DNA of 64,000 nucleotides from Pseudovibrio sp. M1P-2-3 (lineage in GTDB: Bacteria; Pseudomonadota; Alphaproteobacteria; Rhizobiales; Stappiaceae). The position numbers and the translations under genes are program-made. The stretch is from contig NZ_JARRCW010000001.1 in the NCBI RefSeq assembly GCF_031501865.1, positions 3,982,001 through 4,046,000 on the forward strand, in the 5' to 3' direction. Of the stretch, positions 18,120 to 26,682 are shown one piece after another. Each line of letters begins with the position of its first letter. Position 1 is the stretch's first letter. The notes beneath the pieces are model-generated. The model did not search any database. It had not been told where the DNA came from and saw nothing but the letters and a program-made list of their open reading frames with translations.

Positions 18120-18437
18120 GTCTCCAGTTCAGAGCCAGTTTCACCATAGCAACTCTAAAATGAAACTTTTTTAAAATTATCATTCCGGTTATGCAAATAA
18201 TATAAAATATCTACCTATATAATTTGCAATATTACCACTTACTGAATTTTAAATAGATTACTTTGAAAGAACTATTCAATATTACTTTACTTGACGTTTA
18301 TTAAAACCAAAGAAATTAATAGAAGAAAAGGGATACCCCAAAAGCAAAGGGTACTCTTTGTACTTATGGTTCAAGTTTTAGGCATCGACTGGCATTTTCC
18401 AGAGCGATGAGGGCATCAACCCAAGAAAGGGTTAGAA
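18120..18437. other. AT-rich divergent intergenic region
   Basis: This 318-bp gap lies between the leftward DUF302 gene and the rightward TTC38-like gene. It is strongly AT-rich, with long A/T runs around 18170-18300, as expected for promoters of both. AAAGGG stands before the ATG at 18438. No RNA gene or credible small reading frame was seen. Confidence 0.4.
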
Positions 18438-19823
18438 ATGCGTTACACTGATCAGTTTGGTTATCAACTTACCATATCTGACAAAAGCCGCTTAAGCTCT
18501 TGGAATAAAACTATATTGGCCTTTCTGGCACATAGCTCTAAAACGCCTCAACATATGACAGCCACACTCCAGCCCCCTGTTACTTTCGCTTTGGGCCATG
18601 CTACTCTTGGCTTCTTTAACCTGCTCCTCGCCCGTAAAGAACTCATAGAAGTCGCCAGTCTGTCATTGCAAAATGCGGAAAAGGCAGCAAAAGAAGAAGC
18701 CCTCACAGACCGCGAAACTTGCTATATAGCGGCATTGAGAGACTGGCTCCAAGGCCATCCCAGCGGGGCTGCTGACAGGCTCGACATATGCCTCAAAGAT
18801 TTCCCCCGCGATGCCCTACTTTTGAAAATGGTGCACGCCATCAGGTTTGTTCTAGGTCAGCCAAGCAAAATGCGGCAATCCATTGAACAAGCGTTGCCTT
18901 CCTATGACCAAAACCATCCTGCATGGGGGTACGTAAAAGGGTGTTATGCGTTTACCCTTGAAGAAACAGGAGACTATTTGCTCGCCGAGCATATGGGCCG
19001 CGAAGCCGTTGAAGTTGCACCCGATGACGCTTGGGGGCTGCACGCCGTTGCGCATGTTTATGATATGACTGGAAAGCCCTCTGAAGGTATTAAATGGCTG
19101 GATACCCACCGAAACAGCTGGATACACTGCAATAACTTTGGATACCACGTTTGGTGGCATCAGGCCCTCATGTACCTAGACAATAACGATAATGACAGAG
19201 TCTTGGACCTCTATGACGAACGAGTTCGCATAGATAAGACAGATGACTATCGTGATATTTCCAATGCGGCCTCTCTCTTGGTACGCCTTGAAATCGCGGG
19301 TGTACCTACAGGAAACCGCTGGGAGGAACTCGCGGTTTTCTCTGAGAACCGTATCGATGATGCCTGTAATGTTTTTGCAGATTTGCATTACATGATGTGT
19401 TTACTAGGAGCTAATCACCTCAAAAGTGCCAGTAGCCTAACCGCTCGAATGGCTTACACCGCCAAGCACGACAAAACGGATATGGCGCAAATTACCGCTT
19501 CTACTGGATTACCAATTGCAACAGGCTTGGCAGCGTATCGGGATGGCAATTACTTTTCTGCCTACCATAATTTAATGCACGCCCGCACAACACTGATTGA
19601 TATTGGTGGAAGCCACGCTCAAAGGGACGTTTTTGAACGGCTCACAATTGAAGCGGCGTTGAGGTCGGGTCTCTCTTTGGAAGCAAAATCCCTATTGAAT
19701 GAACGTAAAAAACTGCGCTCCACTTCAGACCGATATGCCGAAAGTCGCTTTACTTTGGCAGAACGCATGTCTCATGCATCCAGCATAATGCAGGATGAAA
19801 CACTTCGAGAGAAACTAGGTTAG
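18438..19823 (+). CDS. TTC38-like tetratricopeptide protein
   Basis: This 461-residue cytoplasmic-looking protein has no signal peptide. The middle contains helical repeats and the family-specific pattern GLHAVAHVYDMTGKPSEGI, then WLDTHR...NFGYHVWWHQALMYLD, which matches proteins annotated as tetratricopeptide repeat protein 38 in bacteria and animals. The conserved His/Trp residues hint at more than a scaffold, but no activity is established that I can name. The ribosome site AAAGGG precedes the ATG. It is read in the same direction as opgC, 69 bp downstream, and may be co-transcribed with it. Confidence 0.72.
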   Translation: MRYTDQFGYQLTISDKSRLSSWNKTILAFLAHSSKTPQHMTATLQPPVTFALGHATLGFFNLLLARKELIEVASLSLQNAEKAAKEEALTDRETCYIAALRDWLQGHPSGAADRLDICLKDFPRDALLLKMVHAIRFVLGQPSKMRQSIEQALPSYDQNHPAWGYVKGCYAFTLEETGDYLLAEHMGREAVEVAPDDAWGLHAVAHVYDMTGKPSEGIKWLDTHRNSWIHCNNFGYHVWWHQALMYLDNNDNDRVLDLYDERVRIDKTDDYRDISNAASLLVRLEIAGVPTGNRWEELAVFSENRIDDACNVFADLHYMMCLLGANHLKSASSLTARMAYTAKHDKTDMAQITASTGLPIATGLAAYRDGNYFSAYHNLMHARTTLIDIGGSHAQRDVFERLTIEAALRSGLSLEAKSLLNERKKLRSTSDRYAESRFTLAERMSHASSIMQDETLREKLG

Positions 19824-19892
19824 CAGACAGGTAATTCTACTATAAATTTCGTCAGTTGGTGTTTAGGTTATTTGAAAGGAATTGCTCCAACG

Positions 19893-21080
19893 GTGAATCA
19901 GCTTTCTCCCCACGCTCCCACAGTATCCTCTGTCGCCCGCCAACGTGACCCGCGATTGGACTTCTTTCGTGGTATCGCGATGTTTGTCATCTTTATCGCA
20001 CACCTTCCCAATAATGACTGGACACTATGGATTCCCGCCCGCTTTGGCTTCTCCGACGCAACCGAAATATTCGTTTTTTGCTCAGGCATGGCTTCTGCAA
20101 TCGCGTTTGGAGGTGTTTTTGAGAAGCGAGGGTACGCTTTAGGATGCATGCGTGTCTCTCACCGGGTCTGGCAAATTTACTGGTCGCACATTTGCCTGTT
20201 TCTCGCATTGGCTGGTCTTTTAGCGTTCATCCAGATCAACGGCTGGGTCGAGTTTGATTATGTTGGACGCCTCAATCTATGGAACTTTTTTCAAGACCCT
20301 ATTTTTAACCTTCCCGGACTTCTAAGCCTTTCCTATGTACCCAACTATTTTGACATTTTGCCCATGTATATGGTCATTCTGCTCCTCATGCCCCTCGTTA
20401 TCATCACCCATGATAAAGCGGGAAACAAGGGGGCTATATTCCTCTGTCTTGCTCTTTGGATGCTGGCAAACCTTCACTTCCTTGATCTACCTGCCGAGCC
20501 ATGGTCGGACCGCCCCTGGTTCTTTAACCCCTTTGGCTGGCAGCTATTGTTTTTTACTGGATTTGCCTGGATGAGAGGTTGGATTCCACCCCCTGTTCGC
20601 TCCCCTAGATTGTTAGCGCTATGCCTTATTTTGGTATTCGCAGCGGTCCCTTTTTCATATTTTAGAATTTTCCGACATTATCCAGATTTTCTGGAGATGG
20701 CTCGCACCATTAGTCCGTTAACGGCCAAAACAGAATTTGGCATCTTTCGGTACATACACTTCCTATGCTTAGCCTACCTTAGCTGGATGGCGGTAGGGAT
20801 TGCCGGAAACCGTCTGATATCCAGTGGATTATGGGGCAAAGTCGTTCTGATTATTCAGAGAGTTGGGCAGCAGTCTCTCGCAGTTTTTCTTGCCAGTTTG
20901 TTTCTGGCCCAGTTGATTGCGATTGCGCGTGACACGCTGTTTGGCTTTCCTGCAAATATACTGGCAACAATTACAGCAAACCTCATCGGTTTCCTCGGCT
21001 TGATTGGGGTGGCATACTTGGCAAAATTCTATAAATCTTTACCTTGGAAGCAAACCAGTGGCAGAGCTAGGCAGCTTTAG
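19893..21080 (+). CDS. opgC: OpgC-type membrane protein (osmoregulated periplasmic glucan modification)
   Basis: This integral membrane protein of about 395 residues starts with the OpgC signature (RDPRLDFFRGIAMFVIFIAH, then FSDATEIFVFCSGMASAIAF) and has about ten hydrophobic helices. OpgC transfers succinyl groups to periplasmic glucans, giving them negative charge. I prefer the GTG at 19893, 12 bp after AAAGGA; a TTG at 19872 would add seven residues. The stop TAG is formed by the TA target of the adjoining IS630 insertion plus the first G of the element. Without the element the stop would be TAA at the same place, so the protein is intact. Confidence 0.88.
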   Translation: MNQLSPHAPTVSSVARQRDPRLDFFRGIAMFVIFIAHLPNNDWTLWIPARFGFSDATEIFVFCSGMASAIAFGGVFEKRGYALGCMRVSHRVWQIYWSHICLFLALAGLLAFIQINGWVEFDYVGRLNLWNFFQDPIFNLPGLLSLSYVPNYFDILPMYMVILLLMPLVIITHDKAGNKGAIFLCLALWMLANLHFLDLPAEPWSDRPWFFNPFGWQLLFFTGFAWMRGWIPPPVRSPRLLALCLILVFAAVPFSYFRIFRHYPDFLEMARTISPLTAKTEFGIFRYIHFLCLAYLSWMAVGIAGNRLISSGLWGKVVLIIQRVGQQSLAVFLASLFLAQLIAIARDTLFGFPANILATITANLIGFLGLIGVAYLAKFYKSLPWKQTSGRARQL

Positions 21081-21099
21081 AGCGCATTCCGTTTGATTG
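21078..21099 (+). repeat. Left terminal inverted repeat of the IS630 element, with TA
   Basis: It begins TAGAGCGCATTCCGTT and pairs imperfectly with the right end. Overlapping it, 21089-21114 forms a perfect 12-bp hairpin with a 2-base loop (arms CCGTTTGATTGA and its complement), which may bind transposase or terminate transcription. Confidence 0.8.
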
Positions 21100-21136
21100 A
21101 GTTCAATCAAACGGCAAGAATTATAGTCTTGAGCCT

Positions 21137-21742
21137 TTATACTGAAACATATCCAGCTGCCTTGAAGTAATTCCAACACTCTTGGGGTGTGAACAGATCG
21201 CATATGTCACCCAGAGCCTTTATCAAGGTCTCAAAGGTTCTGGCTTTCATTCTGCGTAGGTGTGCTTTGAGCTTGGAAAACGCCATTTCGATAGGATTGA
21301 GATCAGGAGAATAGGGCGGCAGAAAAAGGAACCAACACCCGCTTTGTCTGAGGGCCCTTGCGGCTTCTGGAACTTTGTGTGTGGACAGGTTATCCAGAAT
21401 GACCACCGTTTTAGGGTGCAAGCATGGAGCCAGTTGTGTCGTGATATAAGTGGTGAATGCCTTGCCATTCATGGCCCCGTCCAGAACCCAGGGCGCAATG
21501 AGTCCCTCGTGGGTCAAACCGGCGATAAAGGTCTGGTTCTGCCAGCGTCCAAACGGCGCTGTGTCAAGGGCTCGTTCCCCTTTAAAGGCTCGGCCTCGCA
21601 GCCGGGTTAAATTCGTTTTAACACTGGTTTCATCGAGAAACACCAGTCTCTCAGGCAGATCACGCATTATAGGCTGACGGGTGTGGCGCCATTCATCTCT
21701 GGCATTTTGTACATGGAGTTTGCCACGCTCGGTTGCCACCAA
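21137..21742 (-). CDS. IS630 transposase, catalytic (DDE) part, second frame
   Basis: This frame encodes the C-terminal catalytic half of the transposase. DDE residues are visible in [10 protein letters not shown] (first Asp), [10 protein letters not shown] (second Asp) and [18 protein letters not shown] (Glu). The annotated Met at 21742 is unlikely to be a real start: in this frame the sequence continues upstream, through the A8 run, as [13 protein letters not shown], typical of intact IS630 proteins. The product is therefore probably made as a fusion with the upstream frame by a -1 slip. All three acidic residues are intact. Confidence 0.85.
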   Translation of the reverse strand: MVATERGKLHVQNARDEWRHTRQPIMRDLPERLVFLDETSVKTNLTRLRGRAFKGERALDTAPFGRWQNQTFIAGLTHEGLIAPWVLDGAMNGKAFTTYITTQLAPCLHPKTVVILDNLSTHKVPEAARALRQSGCWFLFLPPYSPDLNPIEMAFSKLKAHLRRMKARTFETLIKALGDICDLFTPQECWNYFKAAGYVSV

Positions 21743-22095
21743 CGATTTTTTTTATAGGTGTAGCCAAGACGGCGCAAAGCCTTGGAGACGGAAGTATGGT
21801 GAACCCTCACTCCCTCAGCCATGAAAAGTGCATCACATAACTCCATCAACGTGATATCTCCGTCTTGATTGACCAGCTCGCGCAAGAAGGAGAGGTAGGG
21901 CTCCAATTTTCCGCCTCCCTTTGGGCGCCCTGTCCTGACCGGGATTAAACTCTGCCCCTCCCGAACTTTACGGGCCAAGCGAGATCCTGATGCTGGAGAG
22001 ATCAGCAGGCGGCGTGCTGCTTCACGCCCGCTCATCCCGGATAAAATGAGCCTTTTAAAGCGAAGGCGTAAATCAAGTGAAAGTGGCCGGCCCAT
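21667..22095 (-). CDS. IS630 transposase, N-terminal DNA-binding part, first frame
   Basis: This 142-residue frame starts at an ATG preceded by GGGAGGAGATCAC. It contains a helix-turn-helix of the paired/homeodomain-like type ([20 protein letters not shown], then [16 protein letters not shown]) and a second winged-helix segment ([18 protein letters not shown]). After the A8 run the reading continues in this frame as NRWWQPSV and stops at 21667, overlapping the catalytic frame by 76 bp. It binds the terminal repeats. Alone it would be a truncated binding protein. Confidence 0.85.
   Translation of the reverse strand: MGRPLSLDLRLRFKRLILSGMSGREAARRLLISPASGSRLARKVREGQSLIPVRTGRPKGGGKLEPYLSFLRELVNQDGDITLMELCDALFMAEGVRVHHTSVSKALRRLGYTYKKNRWWQPSVANSMYKMPEMNGATPVSL
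21746..21753 (-). promoter_or_regulatory. A8 slippery run joining the two transposase frames
   Basis: On the minus strand the sequence reads TAT, eight A, then TCG. In the first frame this gives Y-K-K-N-R; one base back it gives [11 protein letters not shown], the usual IS630 sequence. An A-run of this length permits -1 ribosomal or transcriptional slippage. A simple inactivating single-base deletion is the alternative. Confidence 0.65.
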
Positions 22096-22135
22096 GTGAT
22101 CTCCTCCCTAAAAGGAGTGAATCACAAATCAACCT

Positions 22136-22153
22136 GATTGGGAATCCCCAATC
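22136..22153. repeat. Hairpin inside the right part of the IS element
   Basis: A perfect 7-bp inverted repeat (GATTGGG, loop AATC, CCCAATC) lies 40 bp upstream of the transposase start. It may stop transcription entering the element from outside or act as an operator; the role is inferred. Confidence 0.5.
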
Positions 22154-22211
22154 GATTCAGCGTTGCGCCTCATTGCTTTAGCTCAAACTAAATAAGTTAG
22201 AGTGCAGAGCG

Positions 22212-22231
22212 TGAACGCAAATGAACGCAAA
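22212..22231. repeat. Two tandem 10-bp direct repeats at the right IS end
   Basis: TGAACGCAAA occurs twice head to tail, immediately inside the right terminus. Repeats of this size next to the terminal sequence are plausible transposase-binding sites. The left end has only a diverged counterpart. Confidence 0.6.
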
Positions 22232-22239
22232 GTGCTCTA
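22218..22239 (-). repeat. Right terminal inverted repeat of the IS630 element, with TA
   Basis: Read inward on the minus strand it begins TAGAGCACTTTGCGTTCA and matches the left end at 16 of 22 positions. The terminal TAG serves as the stop codon of opgH. Confidence 0.8.
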
Positions 22240-24090
22240 AACCGCCTTCCGACTTTGCGGCTCATCCGGTAACTCCAACGACATCCCCATATCCCCAATA
22301 GAGCTCAAACCTTCTATTTCTACTGGTGGGTCGCTTTCCTCCGGAATTCGCCAAAGTGCCCAACGCGTAACCCAGCTCCCAATCATTGGGGAGCTTGTAA
22401 AAACTGCAAACGGCACAACAAGCAAGGGGCCAGCAATTATTGGAATAAGAGGCCAAAACTGCCAAAGACCATTTGAAAGAGCCCATCCGCTACCAAGCAC
22501 ACCAAATAAAAACTGCGGCCAGAACTTGACTATCGACTTCCCCCAGGAAAGTGAAACGATTGATCTAACTTGGCCCCTCCACCCACACTTCCCACCAAAA
22601 ATCAAAGTCGTAATAAAAACGGTGTGAGCCACGGCCATAATCGGCGCAAGCATTGAGGAAAAGAGAATTTGCGTAAATGCGCTCGAAATAAATCGAACCC
22701 CACCTCCAAACGCTTTTCGTTGTTCCTTTTTGCTTGCCACAAAAATCAAGGAGCTGAGTATGGGAGAAAAAACCATAGTCATCACACTGATGAACACGAT
22801 TGTTCCAAACAAAGGATTATAGTGAATTGGCTGGGACGTAACATAGGGCGAGACAGCACCCAAAGCCAAAAATAAAATCCATGCGGGCGAGCAAGTGAAC
22901 ATTAAAATTGCCAGAACAAGTTGCAGTCGACCAATAGGCTTAAGACTAGGCAAGCCAAGTAGCTTCAAGTACTGTAGGTTTCCGTGGCACCACCGTAAAT
23001 CTCTATCTATAAATCCAAGCAGGTTGGTGGGATTTTCTTCGTAACTCCCCCCTTCAGCTGTCCATACGCGAACATCATACCCACCGCGAGACATAAGGGT
23101 TGCTTCAAGTTGATCATGGCTTAAGACAGGACCAGATAGCGGTCCATTACCTCCAATCTCCGGTAGAAAGCAGTGTTCCATAAATGGTTTTAAACGCAAT
23201 ATGGCGTTGTGCCCCCAATATGGACCACATGGGCCTTGCCACCATGCTGTTCCAAGAGAATAGGAATGCATACCAAGGCGCATTCCCCATTGAAAAGCAC
23301 GCGTAAACAGACTTCTACTTGAAAGGCCAACCGCCAGAGTTTGCAATATTCCCAACCGAGGGTTGGCCATCATCTTATGAGTAAGACTTCTCAAAGTAGC
23401 TGCAGACATAAAACTATCCGCATCTAATGTAACGGCAAATTCGTGCCTGTGGCCCCACCTCCGGCAAAAGTCCTGAATATTTCCTGCCTTAAAGCCGGTA
23501 TTATCGGGTCTGTGACGATAGGTTATAACCGCCTGCCCCGCCCAACGTTCTTTTAGCTCATTCACAAGCTCTTTTTCTTGAAGCAAGATATCTGGCTCAG
23601 AGCTGTCGCTTAGCACATAAAGAGAATAGCCATAGAGACAACCTTCCTGTCTCAGGTCTATCAGCATTGCCTCAAGCTTTTTTGCAACTTCAGTAAACTC
23701 TTCATTCCGCACGCACGAAAGTAAAGCCGTACCTAAAGGTTTTAGAATCGTTGTTTCATCTCCCATCTGGATCGGACACACACTTTGCTCGGGATGATGA
23801 TGAAAAAGCATGAGCCATAAACCCAAAACAGCATGCCAAAAGCCAATCACGATCCATGGAAGGGTAAGCGTAAAGCTGCCAATCATTAAAAGTTTTATAA
23901 ATGAGAAGCCTTCACTCTCCAATGTCGAAAACATTAGAGTAATCAACACAATTATAGTCAAACTTACGAGGCTTCCAAACACCCAGCGCCTGCGTGACAA
24001 AACTACATCCTCATCGGAGCCAGCACCAAACTGCAAAAGGCTTGAAAGCTTTAAGAGAAATTCAGGGAGATACCTCGCCTTTTTAGTCAT
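22237..24090 (-). CDS. opgH: Glucans biosynthesis glucosyltransferase H (OpgH/MdoH)
   Basis: This 617-residue inner-membrane GT2 enzyme polymerises glucose into the backbone of osmoregulated periplasmic glucans. Membrane segments flank a cytoplasmic GT2 domain with LDADSFMS (nucleotide-sugar Asp motif), GGNGPLSGPVLSHDQLEATL and a DRDLRWCHGNLQYL segment equivalent to the (Q/R)xxRW motif. It is shorter than E. coli MdoH (847), as in many alphaproteobacteria. Its stop TAG is supplied by the IS630 end; the ancestral stop was TAA at the same codon. AAGGAAG precedes the ATG. No opgG lies beside it. Confidence 0.92.
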   Translation of the reverse strand: MTKKARYLPEFLLKLSSLLQFGAGSDEDVVLSRRRWVFGSLVSLTIIVLITLMFSTLESEGFSFIKLLMIGSFTLTLPWIVIGFWHAVLGLWLMLFHHHPEQSVCPIQMGDETTILKPLGTALLSCVRNEEFTEVAKKLEAMLIDLRQEGCLYGYSLYVLSDSSEPDILLQEKELVNELKERWAGQAVITYRHRPDNTGFKAGNIQDFCRRWGHRHEFAVTLDADSFMSAATLRSLTHKMMANPRLGILQTLAVGLSSRSLFTRAFQWGMRLGMHSYSLGTAWWQGPCGPYWGHNAILRLKPFMEHCFLPEIGGNGPLSGPVLSHDQLEATLMSRGGYDVRVWTAEGGSYEENPTNLLGFIDRDLRWCHGNLQYLKLLGLPSLKPIGRLQLVLAILMFTCSPAWILFLALGAVSPYVTSQPIHYNPLFGTIVFISVMTMVFSPILSSLIFVASKKEQRKAFGGGVRFISSAFTQILFSSMLAPIMAVAHTVFITTLIFGGKCGWRGQVRSIVSLSWGKSIVKFWPQFLFGVLGSGWALSNGLWQFWPLIPIIAGPLLVVPFAVFTSSPMIGSWVTRWALWRIPEESDPPVEIEGLSSIGDMGMSLELPDEPQSRKAV

Positions 24091-24186
24091 GATCTTCCTT
24101 AAATATGACTGTTTGAAGCCCTAGTGAAAATCATCCTATCTTCAATCTGTGACCTTTCACTAAAGTGACTACGAAAGTATTTTCCA

Positions 24187-25215
24187 GTGACAAAGACAGT
24201 ATTCCCATCACGTACGACTCGATCACTTTGGTATACAAGAAATCAAACACTTGAAATATTTAGTGAAAAGCTTAGCGAAGATTCTGGTAACTGTATTCAG
24301 TTAAAAACGGTAGCAAGTGGCATAAGTACTGGAACCGAAGCTCTGGTTTATAACGGGATGATTCCAGAAAGCGAATATGAACGGATGCGGGCACCGTTTC
24401 AGGCAGGAAACTTTCCATTCCCTGTAAAATATGGATACAGCCTCGTTGCACAGCCAATCCTTACCAACCCTAGCGCCTCAGATCACGCATATGTATTTGC
24501 ACTCCACCCCCATCAGGAGCACGTGGCTCTAACACCAGATCAATTCATCCCTGTCCCCACTCAAGTCCCTCCACTTCGGGCAACACTTGCAGCGAATATG
24601 GAAACTGCACTCAACGCAGTTTGGGATGCCCAGCCGTTACCCGCCACAAACATCGCAATTGTTGGCGCCGGTACAATCGGATGTTTGATTGCCTACCTCT
24701 GTGCATCCAACGTGGGGGCTAATGTCACACTCATCGACATAAAACCTACTCGGGAAAAATACGCAAAAGCACTTGGATGTTCATTTGCGGATGAACGAAC
24801 ACCCCTAAAAGATCAGGATCTGGTCTTTCATTGCAGTGCCAGTGCCGCAGGGCTGGAGCACGCACTTATTCTAGCAGGTCAGGAAGCTCTTATAGTAGAA
24901 TGCTCTTGGTTTGGAGCGCTCAAACCCGAAGTTCCACTTGGTCAATCATTCCACTCAAAGCGGTTGAAAATTTTCTCTTCCCAAGTTGGGAGCGTCGCCC
25001 TTCCCATGCGGTCTAGGCGAACAAGACGGCAGCGCCTCATGAACGCGATGACACTGCTGAAAGATCCTGCTCTCGATATATTACTGGCACCTGCACTATA
25101 CTTTGATGAGGTCCCTCAAAAGATCAGTTCAGTTCTGTCTGGAAAGCTGGACATTGTTTTTCAACCAATCTCCTATACTCCCTATAATAGAGAGGGCACA
25201 GAATGTACTCAATAG
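24187..25215 (+). CDS. BchC-like / zinc-type alcohol dehydrogenase superfamily oxidoreductase
   Basis: This 342-residue MDR-fold enzyme has a clear Rossmann motif (IAIVGAGTIGCLIAYLCASN). The N-terminal catalytic domain reads SGISTGTEALVYNG where classical zinc alcohol dehydrogenases have SGICGTD, so the catalytic-zinc Cys is absent, as in BchC-like members. It is the first gene of a four-gene overlapping operon with a pterin-synthase homologue, a GT4 glycosyltransferase and a methyltransferase, and overlaps the second by 13 bp. It starts at a GTG with a weak ribosome site. It probably oxidises or reduces a pathway intermediate; the substrate is unknown. Confidence 0.75.
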   Translation: MTKTVFPSRTTRSLWYTRNQTLEIFSEKLSEDSGNCIQLKTVASGISTGTEALVYNGMIPESEYERMRAPFQAGNFPFPVKYGYSLVAQPILTNPSASDHAYVFALHPHQEHVALTPDQFIPVPTQVPPLRATLAANMETALNAVWDAQPLPATNIAIVGAGTIGCLIAYLCASNVGANVTLIDIKPTREKYAKALGCSFADERTPLKDQDLVFHCSASAAGLEHALILAGQEALIVECSWFGALKPEVPLGQSFHSKRLKIFSSQVGSVALPMRSRRTRRQRLMNAMTLLKDPALDILLAPALYFDEVPQKISSVLSGKLDIVFQPISYTPYNREGTECTQ

Positions 25216-25625
25216 AAGTCCATGACCACATGATGATCGCTCATAGCTTCAAAGGTGAGCTTTTTGGTCCTGCTCAAGCTTTGCACGGCGCAACATTGGA
25301 AATCTATGTGACTGTTATTGCAAAAGAGCTTGACCAGTATGGTGTTGTTGCAGATTTTGATCGGGCGAAGACAGTTTTACATAACATCATAGCTCCCTTG
25401 AACTATAAAAACCTTGATGACTTACCGCAGTTTTCCGGCAAAAATACCACTACAGAGTTTTTATGCGGGTATATTTTCCAGTCTATCAATGGTGCCATTA
25501 ACCTTCATCAACTTGGCCGCCCTCCAGAAGAACTCTCCAGACTACGAGTAACCATTGAAGAATCTCGCAACGCCAAGGCGTCTTTCGAGGCTCCAATAAA
25601 CTTTTCAACGCCCAATGCAAAATGA
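25203..25625 (+). CDS. 6-pyruvoyltetrahydropterin synthase / QueD homologue with altered active site
   Basis: This 140-residue protein has the PTPS/QueD layout: an N-terminal His (IAHSF, His14), the HG motif at 28-29, LNYKNLDDLPQF and NTTTEFL. In catalytic family members the motif reads CxxxHGH, giving the catalytic Cys and two zinc ligands. Here the Cys position (24) and the second His position (30) are both Ala (AQALHGA). Zinc binding and the usual chemistry are therefore doubtful. From memory, the same HGA form occurs in similar clusters of other alphaproteobacteria, which would mean a conserved subfamily and not a broken gene. It overlaps both neighbours by 11-13 bp. Confidence 0.8.
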   Translation: MYSIEVHDHMMIAHSFKGELFGPAQALHGATLEIYVTVIAKELDQYGVVADFDRAKTVLHNIIAPLNYKNLDDLPQFSGKNTTTEFLCGYIFQSINGAINLHQLGRPPEELSRLRVTIEESRNAKASFEAPINFSTPNAK

Positions 25626-26682
25626 ACGAAATCTCTATTTTGCAATTCCCGGTAATATCGAAAGTGCCAGTGGCGGGTACCACTACAACCGCCGTATGAT
25701 TGCGGGTTTGAAGGGGCTGGGCTGGAAAGTTGAGCACCTTCCTCTTCAAGGTAACTACCCTTTTTGTGAACTGGAGGACAGAAACAAAGCCAAAACTATT
25801 TTTAGTTCTCTTGCCTCTGGTAGTCTTGTGCTGGTAGATGGCCTAGCTTTCGGCGTATTGCCAAAAGTTGCCAAGGAAAACAAAGAGCGACTTCGCATGT
25901 TGGCTCTTGTTCACCACCCTTTATTCATGGAGACAGGCCTATCCCCCCCAGTATCAGAGGCACTGCGAGGACTTGAACAGGCAACACTCCGGAATGTGCG
26001 CCATATTATTGTAACCAGCCCTCAAACTGCACAAACACTAGTAGATGCCTTTTCCATTCCTTCAAGCAAAATCCATGTTGTACTTCCCGGCACGGATAGG
26101 CCAGCACAGCACACAAAACCTCTAAAAAAGCGCGGTTGCATCCGCCTATTGTGTGTGGCCTCCTTGATACCGCGAAAGGGGCAATTACTTCTCCTAGAGG
26201 CCCTAAAAGGACTGAGTAGCCTTAATTGGAGACTGGATCTTGTTGGAGAGACAGCTTTTGACAGGTCCTATACGGATAAGGTCATCAAAGCCATTCATCA
26301 GTTCTCATTGGAACGCAAAATAACTATACATGGTGTTGTTCCTCACAAAGAACTTACCAGCTTTTACCAAAATGCCGACATCTTCGTGTTACCCAGCTTT
26401 TATGAGGGATATGGGATGGCGTTTACGGAAGCTCTTGCGCACGAGCTGCCGATTATTGCTAGTGGAGAGGGAGCAGTCAAAGATACGCTACCGTTAGGGT
26501 CCTATATCTATGTAGCTCCAAACAATTCCAGTGAACTTATCAGCTCTTTACGTTTTTTGATTCAGGAACCCAAAGCACGCCAAGCCATGGCAAAAAAGGC
26601 TAGGGACTCTGTCAAGTTACTGCCTAGTTGGAAAAACTCTGCACAAAGTCTGGCCGCCATACTGGAGGACGTCAATGAATAA
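25615..26682 (+). CDS. Family 4 glycosyltransferase
   Basis: This 355-residue GT-B enzyme has the N-terminal loop SASGGYHYNRRMI, the second-domain start RLLCVASLIPRKGQLLLLEAL and the donor-binding motif EGYGMAFTEALAHELPIIAS, with the E-x7-E pattern. It should transfer a sugar from a nucleotide-sugar donor. Within this operon the likely acceptor is a pterin-like or related small molecule, or a lipid linked to it, but this is inference from position only. It overlaps the PTPS homologue by 11 bp and the methyltransferase by 8 bp. Confidence 0.85.
   Translation: MQNERNLYFAIPGNIESASGGYHYNRRMIAGLKGLGWKVEHLPLQGNYPFCELEDRNKAKTIFSSLASGSLVLVDGLAFGVLPKVAKENKERLRMLALVHHPLFMETGLSPPVSEALRGLEQATLRNVRHIIVTSPQTAQTLVDAFSIPSSKIHVVLPGTDRPAQHTKPLKKRGCIRLLCVASLIPRKGQLLLLEALKGLSSLNWRLDLVGETAFDRSYTDKVIKAIHQFSLERKITIHGVVPHKELTSFYQNADIFVLPSFYEGYGMAFTEALAHELPIIASGEGAVKDTLPLGSYIYVAPNNSSELISSLRFLIQEPKARQAMAKKARDSVKLLPSWKNSAQSLAAILEDVNE

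Larger units (their letters stand above)
21078..22239. mobile_element. IS630-type insertion sequence with TA target duplication
   Basis: The element body is 21080-22237 (1158 bp), flanked by TA at 21078-21079 and 22238-22239. Both ends read TAGAGC inward, followed by imperfect similarity (16 of the first 22 positions match). It encodes a transposase in two overlapping frames on the minus strand. It sits exactly in the overlapping stop codons of opgC and opgH. Because each end begins with G after the TA, both genes regain a TAG stop. Removing it in silico restores CTT-TAA for opgC and GTT-TAA for opgH, which confirms the boundaries. Confidence 0.9.
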
